From Polyangia bacterium (GTDB taxonomy: Bacteria > Myxococcota_A > Polyangia > Polyangiales > Polyangiaceae), in assembly GCA_030426145.1 (NCBI GenBank), contig JAUHZF010000048.1, positions 1-36,314 on the forward strand: a stretch of DNA of 36,314 bases. Direction: 5' to 3'. The translations under genes were made by a program, and so were the position numbers. Below the pieces are notes generated by a model. It did not search any database, was not told the origin of the DNA, and saw only the letters and a program-made list of their open reading frames with translations. Positions 23,474 to 32,951 of this stretch are shown piece by piece (position 1 is the stretch's first letter; each line of letters starts with the position of its first letter).

Positions 23474-24859
23474 TCATCCCACGACGTGTCGTGCCAGCGG
23501 TCGGACCACGTGCTCGACCGCTTGCTGACGGATGGCCGAGAGCTCTGCTTCGGGCAGGATCCCGAGGCGCGGCACCGGTTCCGTCGTCGGAGCCGGCGGC
23601 ACCGCGGCTAGAGCGCGCGCAAATGTGGCTTCGGCGTGTGGCTTCAGCCCCGGCCACACGCGTAGCATCCAGTCCAAGCTGTTCCACGCGAGTGCCGCGT
23701 GGCGCGTCTCGTCGTCGGCCACCTCGCGCAAGGCCTGCCCGAGGGGCGGAAGCGCGTGGCTGGCTGCAGCCGCCGCTTCGACGGCCCCGAGGCTCTCGCC
23801 CACGCACCCTTCTTCGATCAGCGCCTCGAGCACGGCCGTGGGCTCCGTCGGCGGCGGTGCGGTCGCCCGCACCGGTCCCGGTCCCACGTCGGCCCCGAGG
23901 GCCGATGCCACGCCGTACATCAGCTGTGCGTGGTGCACTTCGTCGAGGGCAGCGCGCTGCGTCTCCGCGAGAAGGTGCGCCGGCGCGCCCAAGGCGAGCA
24001 GCTGCAGGGTGAAACGCGCAAAGCTTCCCACCGAGCCATGCTCGAGGGCAGCCACCATCAGGTAGTGGGCGCGACCCCTCCGTCGCTCGTCGTCGGTGAG
24101 CGACGTATCCCAAGCCACGGGACGCCCCCAGTCGGCCCGCGACGTGGGTGGGGCCGCGCGCAGCTCACCCTCCACGCGGAGCGGCCGACCGACCACACAC
24201 GTTCGACCCCGGCACGCGAAGTTTCCTTCTGCCGCCACGCACTGCTCGCGCTCTCCGCACTCCGCAGCGCTCTTGCACGCGTCATCGCTCTGGCGGCACT
24301 GCAGCTTCACCTGGCGTCCACAACCGTTGTGGTAGCTCGACACACCGCAGGGCTGGTCCCCGCAGTCGGCGGCGCGGGAACACGCAGCCTTGGCACAGAC
24401 GGATCCACCGTGAGGCGTGGTGATGGCGTCGCCGCAGACGCACACCTCTCCCTCGCCACACTCGGCGTCTTTGGTGCAGCTGTAGAGGCAACCGCAATAG
24501 GTTCCGATCTGACCCACCCCAGAAGCGCACCGGCCATGCGGATGCTCGGTGCAGTCCGAGTCCTTGGAGCAGCGTTGGTGAGACTCGTCACCTCTGCACT
24601 GGGGTTGGGGGATCTCCGCCGAGCAGGTTGCGGGACCGAGTCGATTCACCGCGCCGTCGACGTTCTGGTAGCCCACCAGCTTCGACGTCGGCGGGGCGGG
24701 CTTCTTCGACGTGGTGACCGGCGCGGGCGCTGGCAACGGAACCACCGGCTCGGGCTCCACCACGACCGTGGGCGGTGTGTCGTCTTTGGCGGTGGTGCCG
24801 CAGCCCACGGCGAGGGCGGCGAAGAGCGTGGCGCGAAGCTCGGCGATGGGGCGCTTCAT
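23474..24859 (-). CDS. Cys-rich lipoprotein with a C-terminal ferritin-like domain
   Basis: A 461-residue exported protein. The signal ends in a lipobox (LAVGC, cysteine at residue 20) and a Pro/Val-rich linker follows. Residues about 75-220 hold many cysteines in EGF/dickkopf-like spacing ('CSKDSDCTEHPHGRC', 'CTKDAECGEGEVC'). From about 255 to 400 a four-helix ferritin-like domain has the carboxylate-histidine pattern of diiron proteins: Glu in 'VAALEHGSVGSF', 'ALDEVHHAQL', 'ALIEEGCVGES' and 'VADDETRHAAL'. Ferritin-like proteins are normally cytosolic, so an envelope-anchored version is odd. Metal binding or oxidation outside the cytoplasm is inference. It is convergent with the histidine kinase gene, with a gap of five bases. 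Confidence 0.85.
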   Translation of the reverse strand: MKRPIAELRATLFAALAVGCGTTAKDDTPPTVVVEPEPVVPLPAPAPVTTSKKPAPPTSKLVGYQNVDGAVNRLGPATCSAEIPQPQCRGDESHQRCSKDSDCTEHPHGRCASGVGQIGTYCGCLYSCTKDAECGEGEVCVCGDAITTPHGGSVCAKAACSRAADCGDQPCGVSSYHNGCGRQVKLQCRQSDDACKSAAECGEREQCVAAEGNFACRGRTCVVGRPLRVEGELRAAPPTSRADWGRPVAWDTSLTDDERRRGRAHYLMVAALEHGSVGSFARFTLQLLALGAPAHLLAETQRAALDEVHHAQLMYGVASALGADVGPGPVRATAPPPTEPTAVLEALIEEGCVGESLGAVEAAAAASHALPPLGQALREVADDETRHAALAWNSLDWMLRVWPGLKPHAEATFARALAAVPPAPTTEPVPRLGILPEAELSAIRQQAVEHVVRPLARHVVG

Positions 24860-25057
24860 CCCCCCACGATAGCGGCAGTTTCTGGCTCTCGTGGGTGTTT
24901 GTCGTGGGCGGAAGAGCCGACGACCGCCTTCTCCTCCTCGATTGGGACTCAGTGCGTCGCCACGCCATCGAGGTCCCTACCCGGATCGGCGGTGGTAATT
25001 GGCGCTTGGTTCCGGTAGCCAAAGGGTGGCGCTGCCCTACGGCGTGCCGGGAGAGCT

Positions 25058-26545
25058 GTGTCGCCAGAGGAATGGACCGTTTCCGACCTTCTCGTGAGAG
25101 GAGGAGATCAACGCCAGGTCCTCGACCCCGAAACCGGGCTGTCGAAGTACCGCACCACCACCCGTCCTCGATCCGGGGTTCCGCTCGGCAGCTGCACCGC
25201 GAGCTGGCCATCCGAGATGGCCACCCGTGCCGCTGAGGTAGCGCTCGAGACGTGGCGCGAGCACCGCTCCCCCGAGCTTGCCGTCGACGCGAGCGCCAGC
25301 GAGATCCGCACCCGCCTGCGCGCCCTCATGGAGCTCGGGGCAGAACCGGGCATCGTGATCGCCCCGTCGGGCACCGACGCCATCTACATGGTGAGCGCGC
25401 TGGCGCTTCAACGCTCCGGCCGCGACCGCGTCCATCACGTCGTGGTCGGCGCCTCCGAGCTGGGGGGCGGCACGATGGGCGCGTCGCAGGGACGCACCTT
25501 CTCCACCCTCACCCCTCACGGCGGTGAAGTCACGGTGGGGCAGCGCGTGCCCGGCCTGGCCGAACGCTGCACGGCCGAGCCCTTCTACCTGCGCCAGGAC
25601 GAAGGCGGCCGCATCGACCTCGATGTGGTCGACGACGAGCTGCAGAAGCGGGTTCGAGCGGCTGCCGCAGAGGGGGCCGCGGTGGTGGTCCACCTCGTCG
25701 CGCACTCGAAGACCGGCCTTCGCGCGCCCTCGTTGGGCGTGGTGCAACAGCTGCACGCCGAGCTCGGTGAGCAGCTCACGGTCCTCGTCGACGCCGCCCA
25801 AGGTCGCGTGTCGATGCGCGATGTACGGCGTGCCATCACCCTCGGCTTTCCCGTCTTGTGGACGGGGTCGAAGTTCTACTCCGGCCCGCCATTCTCGGCC
25901 GCGCTCATCCTTCCCCCGAGCGTTGCGGGCGACCCCGGTCCCCTTCCCGAGGGTCTCTCGGCCTGGTTCTCGCGCGCCGACCTCCCCTACGCGTGGGAGC
26001 AGGCGCGTGAAGCGCTCACCACCTCGAGCAATCCCGGCCTCATCCTCCGTTGGCTCATGGCCCTCGAGGAGACCGAGGCCTACCACGCCGTGCCCCCGAT
26101 GCGACGGGCCCGCGCCTACCACACCTTCGCCGGAGCCTTCATCGAGGGGTTCGGCCCTTCGCCTCACCTCCACATCGACCTCCCCGAACCTCCGGCTCAT
26201 CTGCTCGCGAGTGGGCTCGGCGCATTCCCCTCGGTGTTCTGTTTCAGGGTCGAAGGTCGTCAGGGTCGTCTCGAGGTTCCCCAGCTGAAGCAGCTCTACC
26301 ACCTGCTCGACACCGACCTCTCCGCCGAAGACCCCCGGCTCGCCACACGATTCCACCTCGGGCAACCCGTGTCGCTCGGGCCGCCCGATGGCGCACAGAA
26401 CGGCGTGCTCCGAGTCGCCCTCGGTGCGCGCCTCGTCACCATGCTTCACCGCTCCTCCGATGGCGGTGCGGCGTGGTTCCGCGCTCGCTTCGTCGAGCTC
26501 CGTGAAAAGGCAGAGCTGCTCGTGCAGAGCGGGAGGCTGACATGA
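25058..26545 (+). CDS. PLP-dependent aminotransferase-fold protein (class V-like)
   Basis: A 495-residue fold type I PLP protein. 'VIAPSGTDAIYMVSALAL' (near 105-125) is the cofactor phosphate-binding region, 'LVDAAQGRVSM' has the Asp that meets the pyridine nitrogen (near 244), and 'WTGSKFYSGPPFSAAL' has the probable Schiff-base lysine (near 270). The N-terminus ('DLLVRGGDQRQVLDPETGLSKYRT') is not typical of known subfamilies. GGGAG lies before the GTG start at 25058. The stop overlaps the start of the next gene (ATGA), so the two proteins are made together. The likely reaction is transamination, lyase or related chemistry on an amino acid, with unknown substrate. A sulphinate or cysteine desulphurase role is possible but I see no supporting catalytic cysteine loop. 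Confidence 0.82.
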   Translation: MSPEEWTVSDLLVRGGDQRQVLDPETGLSKYRTTTRPRSGVPLGSCTASWPSEMATRAAEVALETWREHRSPELAVDASASEIRTRLRALMELGAEPGIVIAPSGTDAIYMVSALALQRSGRDRVHHVVVGASELGGGTMGASQGRTFSTLTPHGGEVTVGQRVPGLAERCTAEPFYLRQDEGGRIDLDVVDDELQKRVRAAAAEGAAVVVHLVAHSKTGLRAPSLGVVQQLHAELGEQLTVLVDAAQGRVSMRDVRRAITLGFPVLWTGSKFYSGPPFSAALILPPSVAGDPGPLPEGLSAWFSRADLPYAWEQAREALTTSSNPGLILRWLMALEETEAYHAVPPMRRARAYHTFAGAFIEGFGPSPHLHIDLPEPPAHLLASGLGAFPSVFCFRVEGRQGRLEVPQLKQLYHLLDTDLSAEDPRLATRFHLGQPVSLGPPDGAQNGVLRVALGARLVTMLHRSSDGGAAWFRARFVELREKAELLVQSGRLT

Positions 26546-27771
26546 GCTGGTCTTCACGCGCCACGCAGGCCGACGTGCAACGGGGCCTCGACGCCGCCCG
26601 ACGTGCGGGATGGTGGCCCAAGAAGGCGTTGATGTTCCACGACCTCGAGGCCCTCGAGGCACGCCTCGGGGCCCTCATCGCCGCATTTCCAAGCGACGCC
26701 GTCCACGGCATCGCCATCAAAGCCAATCCTCTCATCGAGCTGCTGCGGGTGGTGGTGCAAGCGGGAGGCGGGCTCGAAGCCGCTTCGTGGGAAGAGGTTC
26801 GATGCGCCCTGGCCGCCGGCTGTCCCGCCGACCGTCTCGTGTTCGACTCTCCCGCCAAGACCGACGAAGAGCTCTCCGAGGCCCTGCGCCTCGGACTGTG
26901 GCTCAACGCCGACCATGAAGGAGAGCTCGAGCGCCTCGCCAAGCTGGGCGCACCTTCTGCGGCCCGCATTGGTCTGAGGGTCAATCCCGCCATCGGCGCA
27001 GGCTCGATCGGCCATACGTCGACCGTCTCGCGTGACAGCAAGTTCGGCGAGCTGATCGAACGAGCCCCCGCGCTGGTGAAGCGATTTCCGTTCATCAGCG
27101 GACTCCACGTACATACGGGCTCGCAGGGGGTGGGTTTAGCCCTTCTGGAAGCGGCTGCTCGCGCCACGGGCGAAGTCGTCGAGGCGCTCGACCTCGACTG
27201 GATCGACGTCGGTGGCGGACTGCCGGTGCGCTACACCGACGGCGACCCTGAGCCCCCCAACGTGCAAGACTGGGCCGATGCCCTCGCGAAGCTCCCGTTC
27301 TGGGGGCGGCGTACCATCGTGACCGAGCTGGGACGCGCGCTGCATGCCGGGACGGGATGGGCGGTGAGTCGGGTCGAGGCGGTGAAGGTCATCGACGGCA
27401 CCCCGCTCTACGTCGTCCACCTCGGTGCCGACCTTCTCTTGCGCCCGGTCTACCGCCCCGAGGCCTGGGGCCATGAGCTGTTCGTCTTACGACCCGACGG
27501 TACGCCGCGGGAAGGCTCACAGAAGGCACACGTCGGCGGACCGCTCTGCTTCGCAGGTGATATCATCGCCCGCGACCGTGACCTCCCGCCGGCCGAACCC
27601 GGCGACCTCTTGGTCATCCGCGACACCGGCGCCTACACCCTTTCGATGTGGTCCCGCCATTGCTCGCGTGGCCTCCCCCCGGTGGTTGGCATCCGCGGCG
27701 ACACCGCCGTCCCGCTGTTCGCCGGCGAGCGCCCCGATGACGTCGTGCGTGCTTGGTCGCTCCGCGGCTAG
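26542..27771 (+). CDS. PLP-dependent decarboxylase (diaminopimelate/ornithine decarboxylase fold)
   Basis: A 409-residue fold type III enzyme, the same fold as alanine racemase. 'HGIAIKANPL' has the PLP lysine (near 60), 'GLHVHTGSQG' (near 189) and 'DVGGGLPV' bind the cofactor, 'VTELGRALHAGTGW' corresponds to the EPGR region, and 'GGPLCFAGDII' (near 336) supplies the cysteine and aspartate of the second subunit. 'DTGAYTLSM' holds the C-terminal tyrosine. These are the motifs of the Orn/DAP/Arg decarboxylase 2 family. Family members decarboxylate D- or L-amino acids with basic or acidic side chains; substrate is not predictable here. Translation is coupled to the upstream PLP gene (four-base overlap, GGGAGG five bases before the ATG). 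A biosynthetic two-step pathway is the natural inference. Confidence 0.88.
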   Translation: MSWSSRATQADVQRGLDAARRAGWWPKKALMFHDLEALEARLGALIAAFPSDAVHGIAIKANPLIELLRVVVQAGGGLEAASWEEVRCALAAGCPADRLVFDSPAKTDEELSEALRLGLWLNADHEGELERLAKLGAPSAARIGLRVNPAIGAGSIGHTSTVSRDSKFGELIERAPALVKRFPFISGLHVHTGSQGVGLALLEAAARATGEVVEALDLDWIDVGGGLPVRYTDGDPEPPNVQDWADALAKLPFWGRRTIVTELGRALHAGTGWAVSRVEAVKVIDGTPLYVVHLGADLLLRPVYRPEAWGHELFVLRPDGTPREGSQKAHVGGPLCFAGDIIARDRDLPPAEPGDLLVIRDTGAYTLSMWSRHCSRGLPPVVGIRGDTAVPLFAGERPDDVVRAWSLRG

Positions 27772-27793
27772 CTCCAACGCCATTCACTCCATG

Positions 27794-27832
27794 CCCCGAG
27801 ACCTCGAACCTCGAACCACGAACCTCGAACCA
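27794..27832. repeat. Short copy of the CGAACCT heptamer repeat
   Basis: CCCCGAGACCT (27794-27804), identical to 6962-6972, is followed by CGAACCT-type heptamers, one with CACGAAC. It sits in the 62-bp gap between the convergent decarboxylase and zincin-like genes, and shows that this repeat is dispersed in the genome. Confidence 0.8.
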
Positions 27833-27833
27833 C

Positions 27834-28979
27834 TCAGTGGGCGGTCCAGCCGACCTCGCCGGCCGTAGTCGCCCCCACACGAAGCTCGTCGAGGCTCTCC
27901 GGGAGCACCTGGTTCGTTTCGCTGACCGGGCGTTGCCGGGCCATGAGCTCCGTAAAGCGCTGCGGATACAAGGGCTGAAGGTCGGGTTCGGCTAGGCCAC
28001 CCGGAACCTGAACGTCGCCGGTCGGCCCATAACGATCGTCTGCCCCCAAGAGGTGAAACAGCTCGTGAGCCGCAACGAAGAGCGCGAGATCGACCGTATC
28101 ATCGCTCAGGTCGATCTCGACGATGCCAATCGTTCCACCGTCTTCGCCGACGCCTTCGACGGTTCGCGGGAGGCCATCGGCGATGGGGCGCGCGACGAGG
28201 TAGATGCAAGCGTCGAAGCCCTCCGAGGGTAGACCTACCGCATCGTCGATGCTCTTCACCCAATTCCGCTTGTGCCACGTGTAACGCGCCAGGCCCGAGA
28301 GGGTATCGATGTCGTCGGGCACCGCGGGCGGGGCCGGCGGCGTGCCCGGAGCGGCGTAGACCGTGATGCGGAACGGTTGCACTCCGTGGGTCGCGTACCG
28401 CCTGTACTCGGTGTGAAGCCGTTGCTGAAGTGCGCTTCCCCTTTGCCGCAGCTCGGTGAGCACGTCGCCGTCGATGGGCCCTCGAGGCACCACCACGATC
28501 GCCACCTCGAGAGGGGCCGCCCAGGTGGTACGCCACGCGAGGCGGCGGTGCCGATTCCACGCGTAGAGGAGCACGACCCCGAGGATGGATAACAGGATCG
28601 CCACACGCACGTAGAAGAAGCCGCGGCGCCTTCGTTTCCTGATGGCGCAGGCCGAACACGTCAGCGGTTCCCCCGTGCTCGCGACACACACCGTGCAACA
28701 GGCAGCATCGCACTGGGTGCAGTGACGCGTAGCCAGGAGCTGCTCGTGCGCCGCGCAGGGTCCCGGCTCCGTGGCGTCGCCTGGCTCAGCGCATAGTCCG
28801 AGCTCGTTCAGCACCTCGAGCTCGTCGTTCTTCGGCCAGGCAAGGGGAAGCGCGGCCAAGAAGGCGCGCGCTTCTGCGAGCGGCACCCCGAGCTCGAGCG
28901 CGACCTGTGTCGGCACCTGGCGCCGCCGTACCTCGTCGAGGTCGCCGCGTAGCGAGAGGATGAAGGGGAGGCGGCGCAT
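27834..28979 (-). CDS. Membrane protein with B-box-like zinc finger and HExxH zincin motif
   Basis: A 381-residue protein. After an N-terminal region of about 75 residues, a Cys/His cluster ('CAAHEQLLATRHCTQC', 'CCTVCVASTGEPLTCSAC') resembles a B-box or rhomboid-type zinc finger. A basic stretch (KRRRRG) and one transmembrane helix follow ('VAILLSILGVVLLYAW', about 127-145). The C-terminal domain has 'AAHELFHLLGADDRYG' (near 304): HExxHxxGxxD, a zinc-peptidase active site with Asp as third ligand, as in some metzincin-like families. The basic flank suggests the peptidase domain lies outside the cytoplasm. Activity and substrate are inferred. The start is the ATG at 28979. It follows ftsH on the same strand with a 22-bp gap. 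Confidence 0.8.
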   Translation of the reverse strand: MRRLPFILSLRGDLDEVRRRQVPTQVALELGVPLAEARAFLAALPLAWPKNDELEVLNELGLCAEPGDATEPGPCAAHEQLLATRHCTQCDAACCTVCVASTGEPLTCSACAIRKRRRRGFFYVRVAILLSILGVVLLYAWNRHRRLAWRTTWAAPLEVAIVVVPRGPIDGDVLTELRQRGSALQQRLHTEYRRYATHGVQPFRITVYAAPGTPPAPPAVPDDIDTLSGLARYTWHKRNWVKSIDDAVGLPSEGFDACIYLVARPIADGLPRTVEGVGEDGGTIGIVEIDLSDDTVDLALFVAAHELFHLLGADDRYGPTGDVQVPGGLAEPDLQPLYPQRFTELMARQRPVSETNQVLPESLDELRVGATTAGEVGWTAH

Positions 28980-29001
28980 CAACGTGGAGGAATCGTGGTG
29001 C

Positions 29002-30951
29002 CTACCCGGAATTGCCGATCGACACGACGTTGGCCGAGGTCTCGTCGTCCGGCCCCGAGCGCTCGCCAGAGTTGGGTGGAGGCTGCTCGAGCAAGGTACG
29101 TAGCGCGTCCCGCTCGAGGGTCTCGTCGCGCATGAGGGCGTCGACCAAACGGTCGAGACGCTCGCGCTCCTCGACCACCACCGCCTCCGCGGCGGCGAGC
29201 GCCTGCCGCAGCATGGTGCCGGCCTCCTCTTCGAGGATGTGAATGCTCGCGTCGCTCACCCCACCTTCGGTTGCAATGCGTGCGCCCAGGAATGGGTGCT
29301 CGCGCGCGTGCTCGTAGAACATGGGACCGATGCGGTCACTCATGCCCATCTGGCCCACCATGCGTAGGGCGAGCTGGGTCGCACGTTTGAGGTCGTCTTC
29401 GGCGCCGCTCGAGACTTCTCCGAGCACGGCACCTTCGGCCGCATAGCCCCCCATCAGCATGCGAAGTCGCGCGAGCAGCTCGCTCTTGGTCTGCAGATGT
29501 TTGTCCTCTTCCGGGAGCGGCTGCGTGATCCCCAGCGCCATCCCCCGAGGAAGGATGGACATGCGCATTACCGCCGTGCCGTCGATGTGCGCGACCAGCG
29601 CGTGACCCGCCTCGTGAACCGCAACCCGATGCTTCTCGTCGGGGTGCAGGCGGCCTTCGCGCGGCTCACCGAGAATGAACTTGTCGAGGCCGGCCGCCAT
29701 GTCGACATCGGCGATGAGCTCCGAGCCACGACGAAAGGCAGCCCAGACCGCCTCGTTGACCACGTTGGCGAGGTCGGCGCCCGATAGACCAGGCGTCGCG
29801 CGGGCCCAGCGGTCGAGGTCGACGTCAGGATCGAGCGGTACCTTTCGCGTGTGCACGCCGAGAATGGCGCGGCGCGCTGCCACCTCGGGTAGGCCGGCCA
29901 TCACACGGCGGTCGAAACGCCCCGGCCGCAGTAGGGCGGGGTCGAGCACGTCGGGACGGTTGGTCGCGGCGAGCACGACCACACGCTCGTCGCGAGCGAA
30001 GCCGTCCATCTCCGCGAGGAGCTGGTTGAGGGTCTGCTCGCGTTCGTCGTGCCCGCCGCCGAGGCCGGTGCCACGCGACCGACCTACGGCGTCGATCTCG
30101 TCGATGAACAGAATGGCCGGCGCGACCTTTCGCGCCGACTCGAAGAGGCTTCGCACCCGAGCCGCCCCAACGCCCACGAACATCTCGATGAACTCGGAGC
30201 CGCTCAGGGAGAAAAAGGGCACGCCGGCCTCGCCCGCCACGGCGCGGGCCAGGAGCGTCTTACCGGTCCCAGGAGGACCCGCGAGGAGGATCCCTCGCGG
30301 CATCTTGCCCCCGAGGGCCTCGAACCGTGCCGGATCCTCGAGGAAGGCGACCACCTCGCGCAGGTCTCGTTTGGCCGCGTCGAGACCCGCCACGTCGTCG
30401 AAGGTGACGTCGACCTCGGACTCGACCGTGAACCGCTTCTGGGTCGGCTTGGATCCGAAGGGTCCTCCCGCGCCCATGAGTCCTCGCGAGCGCCGGGACA
30501 GCCAGAACCACACCCCGAGGATGAGGATCCAAGGTAGGGCCAAGGCGAGAATGGAGGAGAGGGGTGAGGCGCTGTCATCTTTGACGCTGACCTTCACCTC
30601 GCTCTTGCGAAGAGCCGGCCAGAGCGCGTCGTCGTCTTGGGCCGGGAGGTTGCTGCGGAAGCGTTTGCTGCTCTTCCCATCGACCTCCGTGGCCTCCTTC
30701 ATGAATACGTCGACCTTGCGGCCACGCAGGACAACCTTCTCCACCTCGCCCTTCTCGACCCGCGCCACGAAGTCGGAGTAGGCCATGGGCGGGCCTGCGG
30801 TCTCCTGGGCGTCCCAGGTCGAGGCGACGTAGAGGAAGACGAGGAGGCCTCCGATGAGGACCCACTTCAACCACCCAGGGGTTGGCTCACCAGATGGATC
30901 GGTCCCGGGCGTCTTGGGTGGGGGCTTGGGAGGCTGCGGGGCGGCCGACAT
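29002..30951 (-). CDS. ftsH: ATP-dependent zinc metalloprotease FtsH
   Basis: A 649-residue membrane AAA protease that degrades misfolded and regulatory membrane proteins. A Pro-rich tail precedes the first membrane helix ('[15 protein letters not shown]', about 28-42); the periplasmic domain ends at the second helix ('[18 protein letters not shown]'). The AAA domain has Walker A 'GPPGTGKT' (near 225), Walker B '[12 protein letters not shown]', the pore '[11 protein letters not shown]' and '[18 protein letters not shown]'. The protease domain has '[12 protein letters not shown]' (HExxH near 445). The AGGAG before the ATG is well placed. The overall length and order are those of a normal FtsH. 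Many myxobacteria carry several copies, so this may be a secondary one. Neighbouring genes suggest no specialised substrate. Confidence 0.96.
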   Translation of the reverse strand: MSAAPQPPKPPPKTPGTDPSGEPTPGWLKWVLIGGLLVFLYVASTWDAQETAGPPMAYSDFVARVEKGEVEKVVLRGRKVDVFMKEATEVDGKSSKRFRSNLPAQDDDALWPALRKSEVKVSVKDDSASPLSSILALALPWILILGVWFWLSRRSRGLMGAGGPFGSKPTQKRFTVESEVDVTFDDVAGLDAAKRDLREVVAFLEDPARFEALGGKMPRGILLAGPPGTGKTLLARAVAGEAGVPFFSLSGSEFIEMFVGVGAARVRSLFESARKVAPAILFIDEIDAVGRSRGTGLGGGHDEREQTLNQLLAEMDGFARDERVVVLAATNRPDVLDPALLRPGRFDRRVMAGLPEVAARRAILGVHTRKVPLDPDVDLDRWARATPGLSGADLANVVNEAVWAAFRRGSELIADVDMAAGLDKFILGEPREGRLHPDEKHRVAVHEAGHALVAHIDGTAVMRMSILPRGMALGITQPLPEEDKHLQTKSELLARLRMLMGGYAAEGAVLGEVSSGAEDDLKRATQLALRMVGQMGMSDRIGPMFYEHAREHPFLGARIATEGGVSDASIHILEEEAGTMLRQALAAAEAVVVEERERLDRLVDALMRDETLERDALRTLLEQPPPNSGERSGPDDETSANVVSIGNSG

Positions 30952-31014
30952 GGCTCCTGGTCACGCGGGCGGAGGATCGAACGTCGAGATTCGAACGTAG
31001 CACGCCAGGATGAA

Positions 31015-31812
31015 CTAGCGGCCCTCGAGGGACTTGCGGTACTCGGCGGCGACGCGGCCCACGAAGAAGCGCTCCGGGACGAGCTTGGTGAGCTTGGTGC
31101 CCCACCGGTACATCGTTCCCGGGGTGTGGAGGTAGAGGCGCTTCTCGAAGGCTTGGAGGCAGTCGGCGGCGCAGCGATCGGCGGGCATGAGCCACTTGCG
31201 GAGGGCGTCGAATCGATCGCCGGCCGTCATCTCGGTGGCGATGCCGCCGGGCGTGACCGTGGTGATGGAGACGCCGCGCTTACCCATCTCGTGGTGCAAG
31301 CTGCAGGCGTAGTTGACGAGGAAGGCTTTGGTGCCGCTGTAGGCGGCTTGGTAAGCGACCGGAGTGAGGCCTGCGAGGCTGGAGACGATGAGCATCCCGC
31401 CGTGCTCCCCCTCGCGTTCGAGGTAGGTGCTGAACAAACCCATGAGCTGGGTGCTGCTCGTGACGTTGAGCGCGAGCATCTTCTTGAAGGCCTCGAAGGA
31501 GAGCTCGTCGTGGTGCCCGAAGTGGGTGATCCCCGCGTTGAGGATCACGCCGTAGATGGAGCGCCCCGCGATGCTCTCGTCGAAGACGCGCTGCACGTCG
31601 TCCTCGATGGCCAGGTCGGCAGAGACCACCGCGGTGCTCACACCGAAGGCCTCGAGCTCGTCGGCCAGCTCGCGGAGCCGATTCTCCCTGCGCGCAACCA
31701 AGACGAGGTTGGCGCCATAGTCGCGCGCCAAGATCTTCGCCATCTCGCGCCCGAGACCGGCCGACGCACCCGTGAGGACGACCCAGCGCCCGCGAAAGCT
31801 CATGGAACCCAT
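31015..31812 (-). CDS. Short-chain dehydrogenase/reductase
   Basis: A 265-residue classical SDR. 'VVLTGASAGLGREMA' (residues about 11-25) is the Gly-rich NAD(P) motif. 'LVARRENRLREL' has the basic residues that favour NADPH. 'LNAGITHFG' is the NAG motif, and the catalytic residues are Ser in 'VSSLAGL' and Tyr/Lys in 'AAYSGTKAFLVNYACSL'. 'TPGGIATEM' follows. The C-terminal part is of the kind found in reductases acting on lipid-like or keto substrates, but the substrate is unknown. Two in-frame ATGs (31812 and 31803) are equally placed; neither has a strong ribosome binding site. It precedes ftsH on the same strand, 63 bp away. Confidence 0.93.
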   Translation of the reverse strand: MGSMSFRGRWVVLTGASAGLGREMAKILARDYGANLVLVARRENRLRELADELEAFGVSTAVVSADLAIEDDVQRVFDESIAGRSIYGVILNAGITHFGHHDELSFEAFKKMLALNVTSSTQLMGLFSTYLEREGEHGGMLIVSSLAGLTPVAYQAAYSGTKAFLVNYACSLHHEMGKRGVSITTVTPGGIATEMTAGDRFDALRKWLMPADRCAADCLQAFEKRLYLHTPGTMYRWGTKLTKLVPERFFVGRVAAEYRKSLEGR

Positions 31813-31975
31813 GCGGGGCAGTTACGCCCGCTGGGACGTCGTTTCAAGCAGCTAGACCCAGGCCTTCGTCACGCCCGCTCGTGCATGGCGCGGGTCGCCG
31901 CTAGTACCCTCGGCATCGATCTCGCACCCGCTTCGTCCTGAGAACGCCGTCGTCGGCGAGCATCTCGCGGCGTCG

Positions 31976-32863
31976 CTACCACTGGATGGCGACGGTGCCG
32001 ACCTCCGTGCACGGGAACCAGCAGTTGCCTTGCGGCACGGTGAGGAGCGTCTCGCTGTAGAAGTACTGCACCGTACCGCCGGGAATCGACCCCGTGATCG
32101 AGTGATCGGCTTGCCAATCACAGCCATCGGGCCCGATGAAGAGCACGGTTCCCGTCAGGTTGACGTCACCTTGTTCGGTGACGGTGCCAGAGAAAGTGAT
32201 GTTGTCGAGGTTGGCGGTGACCATCCCGCCCTCGCACGGGTAGTTGATGGCGCCCGTCGAACCGGCCATGACGGGAAAGTCGACGCAGTTGGGATTCGAC
32301 GGCGTCGACCCGGTCACGAGCAAGGTGGGCGAGCAGTCACCGACTTCGCAATCGGAGTCGACGACGCCATTGCAGTTGTCGTCGACGCCGTTGCAGACCT
32401 CGAGGGTGTCGTCGCCGAGTGTGCAACCGTCGCACGTCATGACGTCGTCGGCGCACACGTCGCTGTCGGCCCCGTCGCAGGCTTGGCCGAGGCCGAACCC
32501 GTCGTCGACCTGACCATCACAGTTGTCGTCGAGGCCATTGCAGAGCTCCTCGAACGGACCCACCGCACCCACGCAGGGTCCGAAGAAGCCATCCGGCTGA
32601 CAGGTCTGCACGCCGGGGGAACACTCACCCACCGACGACCCGCAGGGCTGTTGCTCGATGCCCTCGCAAGGCTCTGGCGGGGCACCTCCGCCACCGTCCC
32701 CCCCTGTGCCACCCCCGCCAGCAACACCGCCCTTCGCGCCGCCGCCAGCCGAGGTCGACCCGGGTGAGATCTCCAGCTCGGAGCGGGCGCCACAGGCGAT
32801 GAGACCGACCACGACGGCCCCGGCCAGGAAGTTGCGCAGCTGCATGGGCGAAAGGTCTCCCAT
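31976..32863 (-). CDS. Lipoprotein with MopE-like metal-binding motifs
   Basis: A 295-residue exported protein. The hydrophobic signal ends in 'VGLIACG', a lipobox-like site, and a Gly-rich linker follows (about residues 35-62). Two copies of the MopE-type motif are visible: 'CNGLDDNCDGQVDDGFG' (near 108) and 'CNGVDDNCNGVVDSDC' (near 150). Family knowledge: this repeat coordinates calcium or other metals and is abundant in myxobacterial surface proteins. The C-terminal 120 residues look strand-rich and end in 'PCTEVGTVAIQW'. Start at 32863 has GAGAGGGGA nearby; MQLRNF (32845) is an alternative. Function is probably surface-related, but otherwise unknown. Confidence 0.85.
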   Translation of the reverse strand: MGDLSPMQLRNFLAGAVVVGLIACGARSELEISPGSTSAGGGAKGGVAGGGGTGGDGGGGAPPEPCEGIEQQPCGSSVGECSPGVQTCQPDGFFGPCVGAVGPFEELCNGLDDNCDGQVDDGFGLGQACDGADSDVCADDVMTCDGCTLGDDTLEVCNGVDDNCNGVVDSDCEVGDCSPTLLVTGSTPSNPNCVDFPVMAGSTGAINYPCEGGMVTANLDNITFSGTVTEQGDVNLTGTVLFIGPDGCDWQADHSITGSIPGGTVQYFYSETLLTVPQGNCWFPCTEVGTVAIQW

Positions 32864-32951
32864 GGTCCCCTCTCACGCAAGCTTTCTACCGCCATCCTGC
32901 GATGTCGGGCCCGTCGTTGACACCGGGTGAGGCCGCGCCGACGGTGCGGTC

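Noticed and set aside
25037..26662. Minus-strand open frame of 541 codons
   Set aside because: It is antisense to the PLP operon and has no domain motifs or ribosome binding site.
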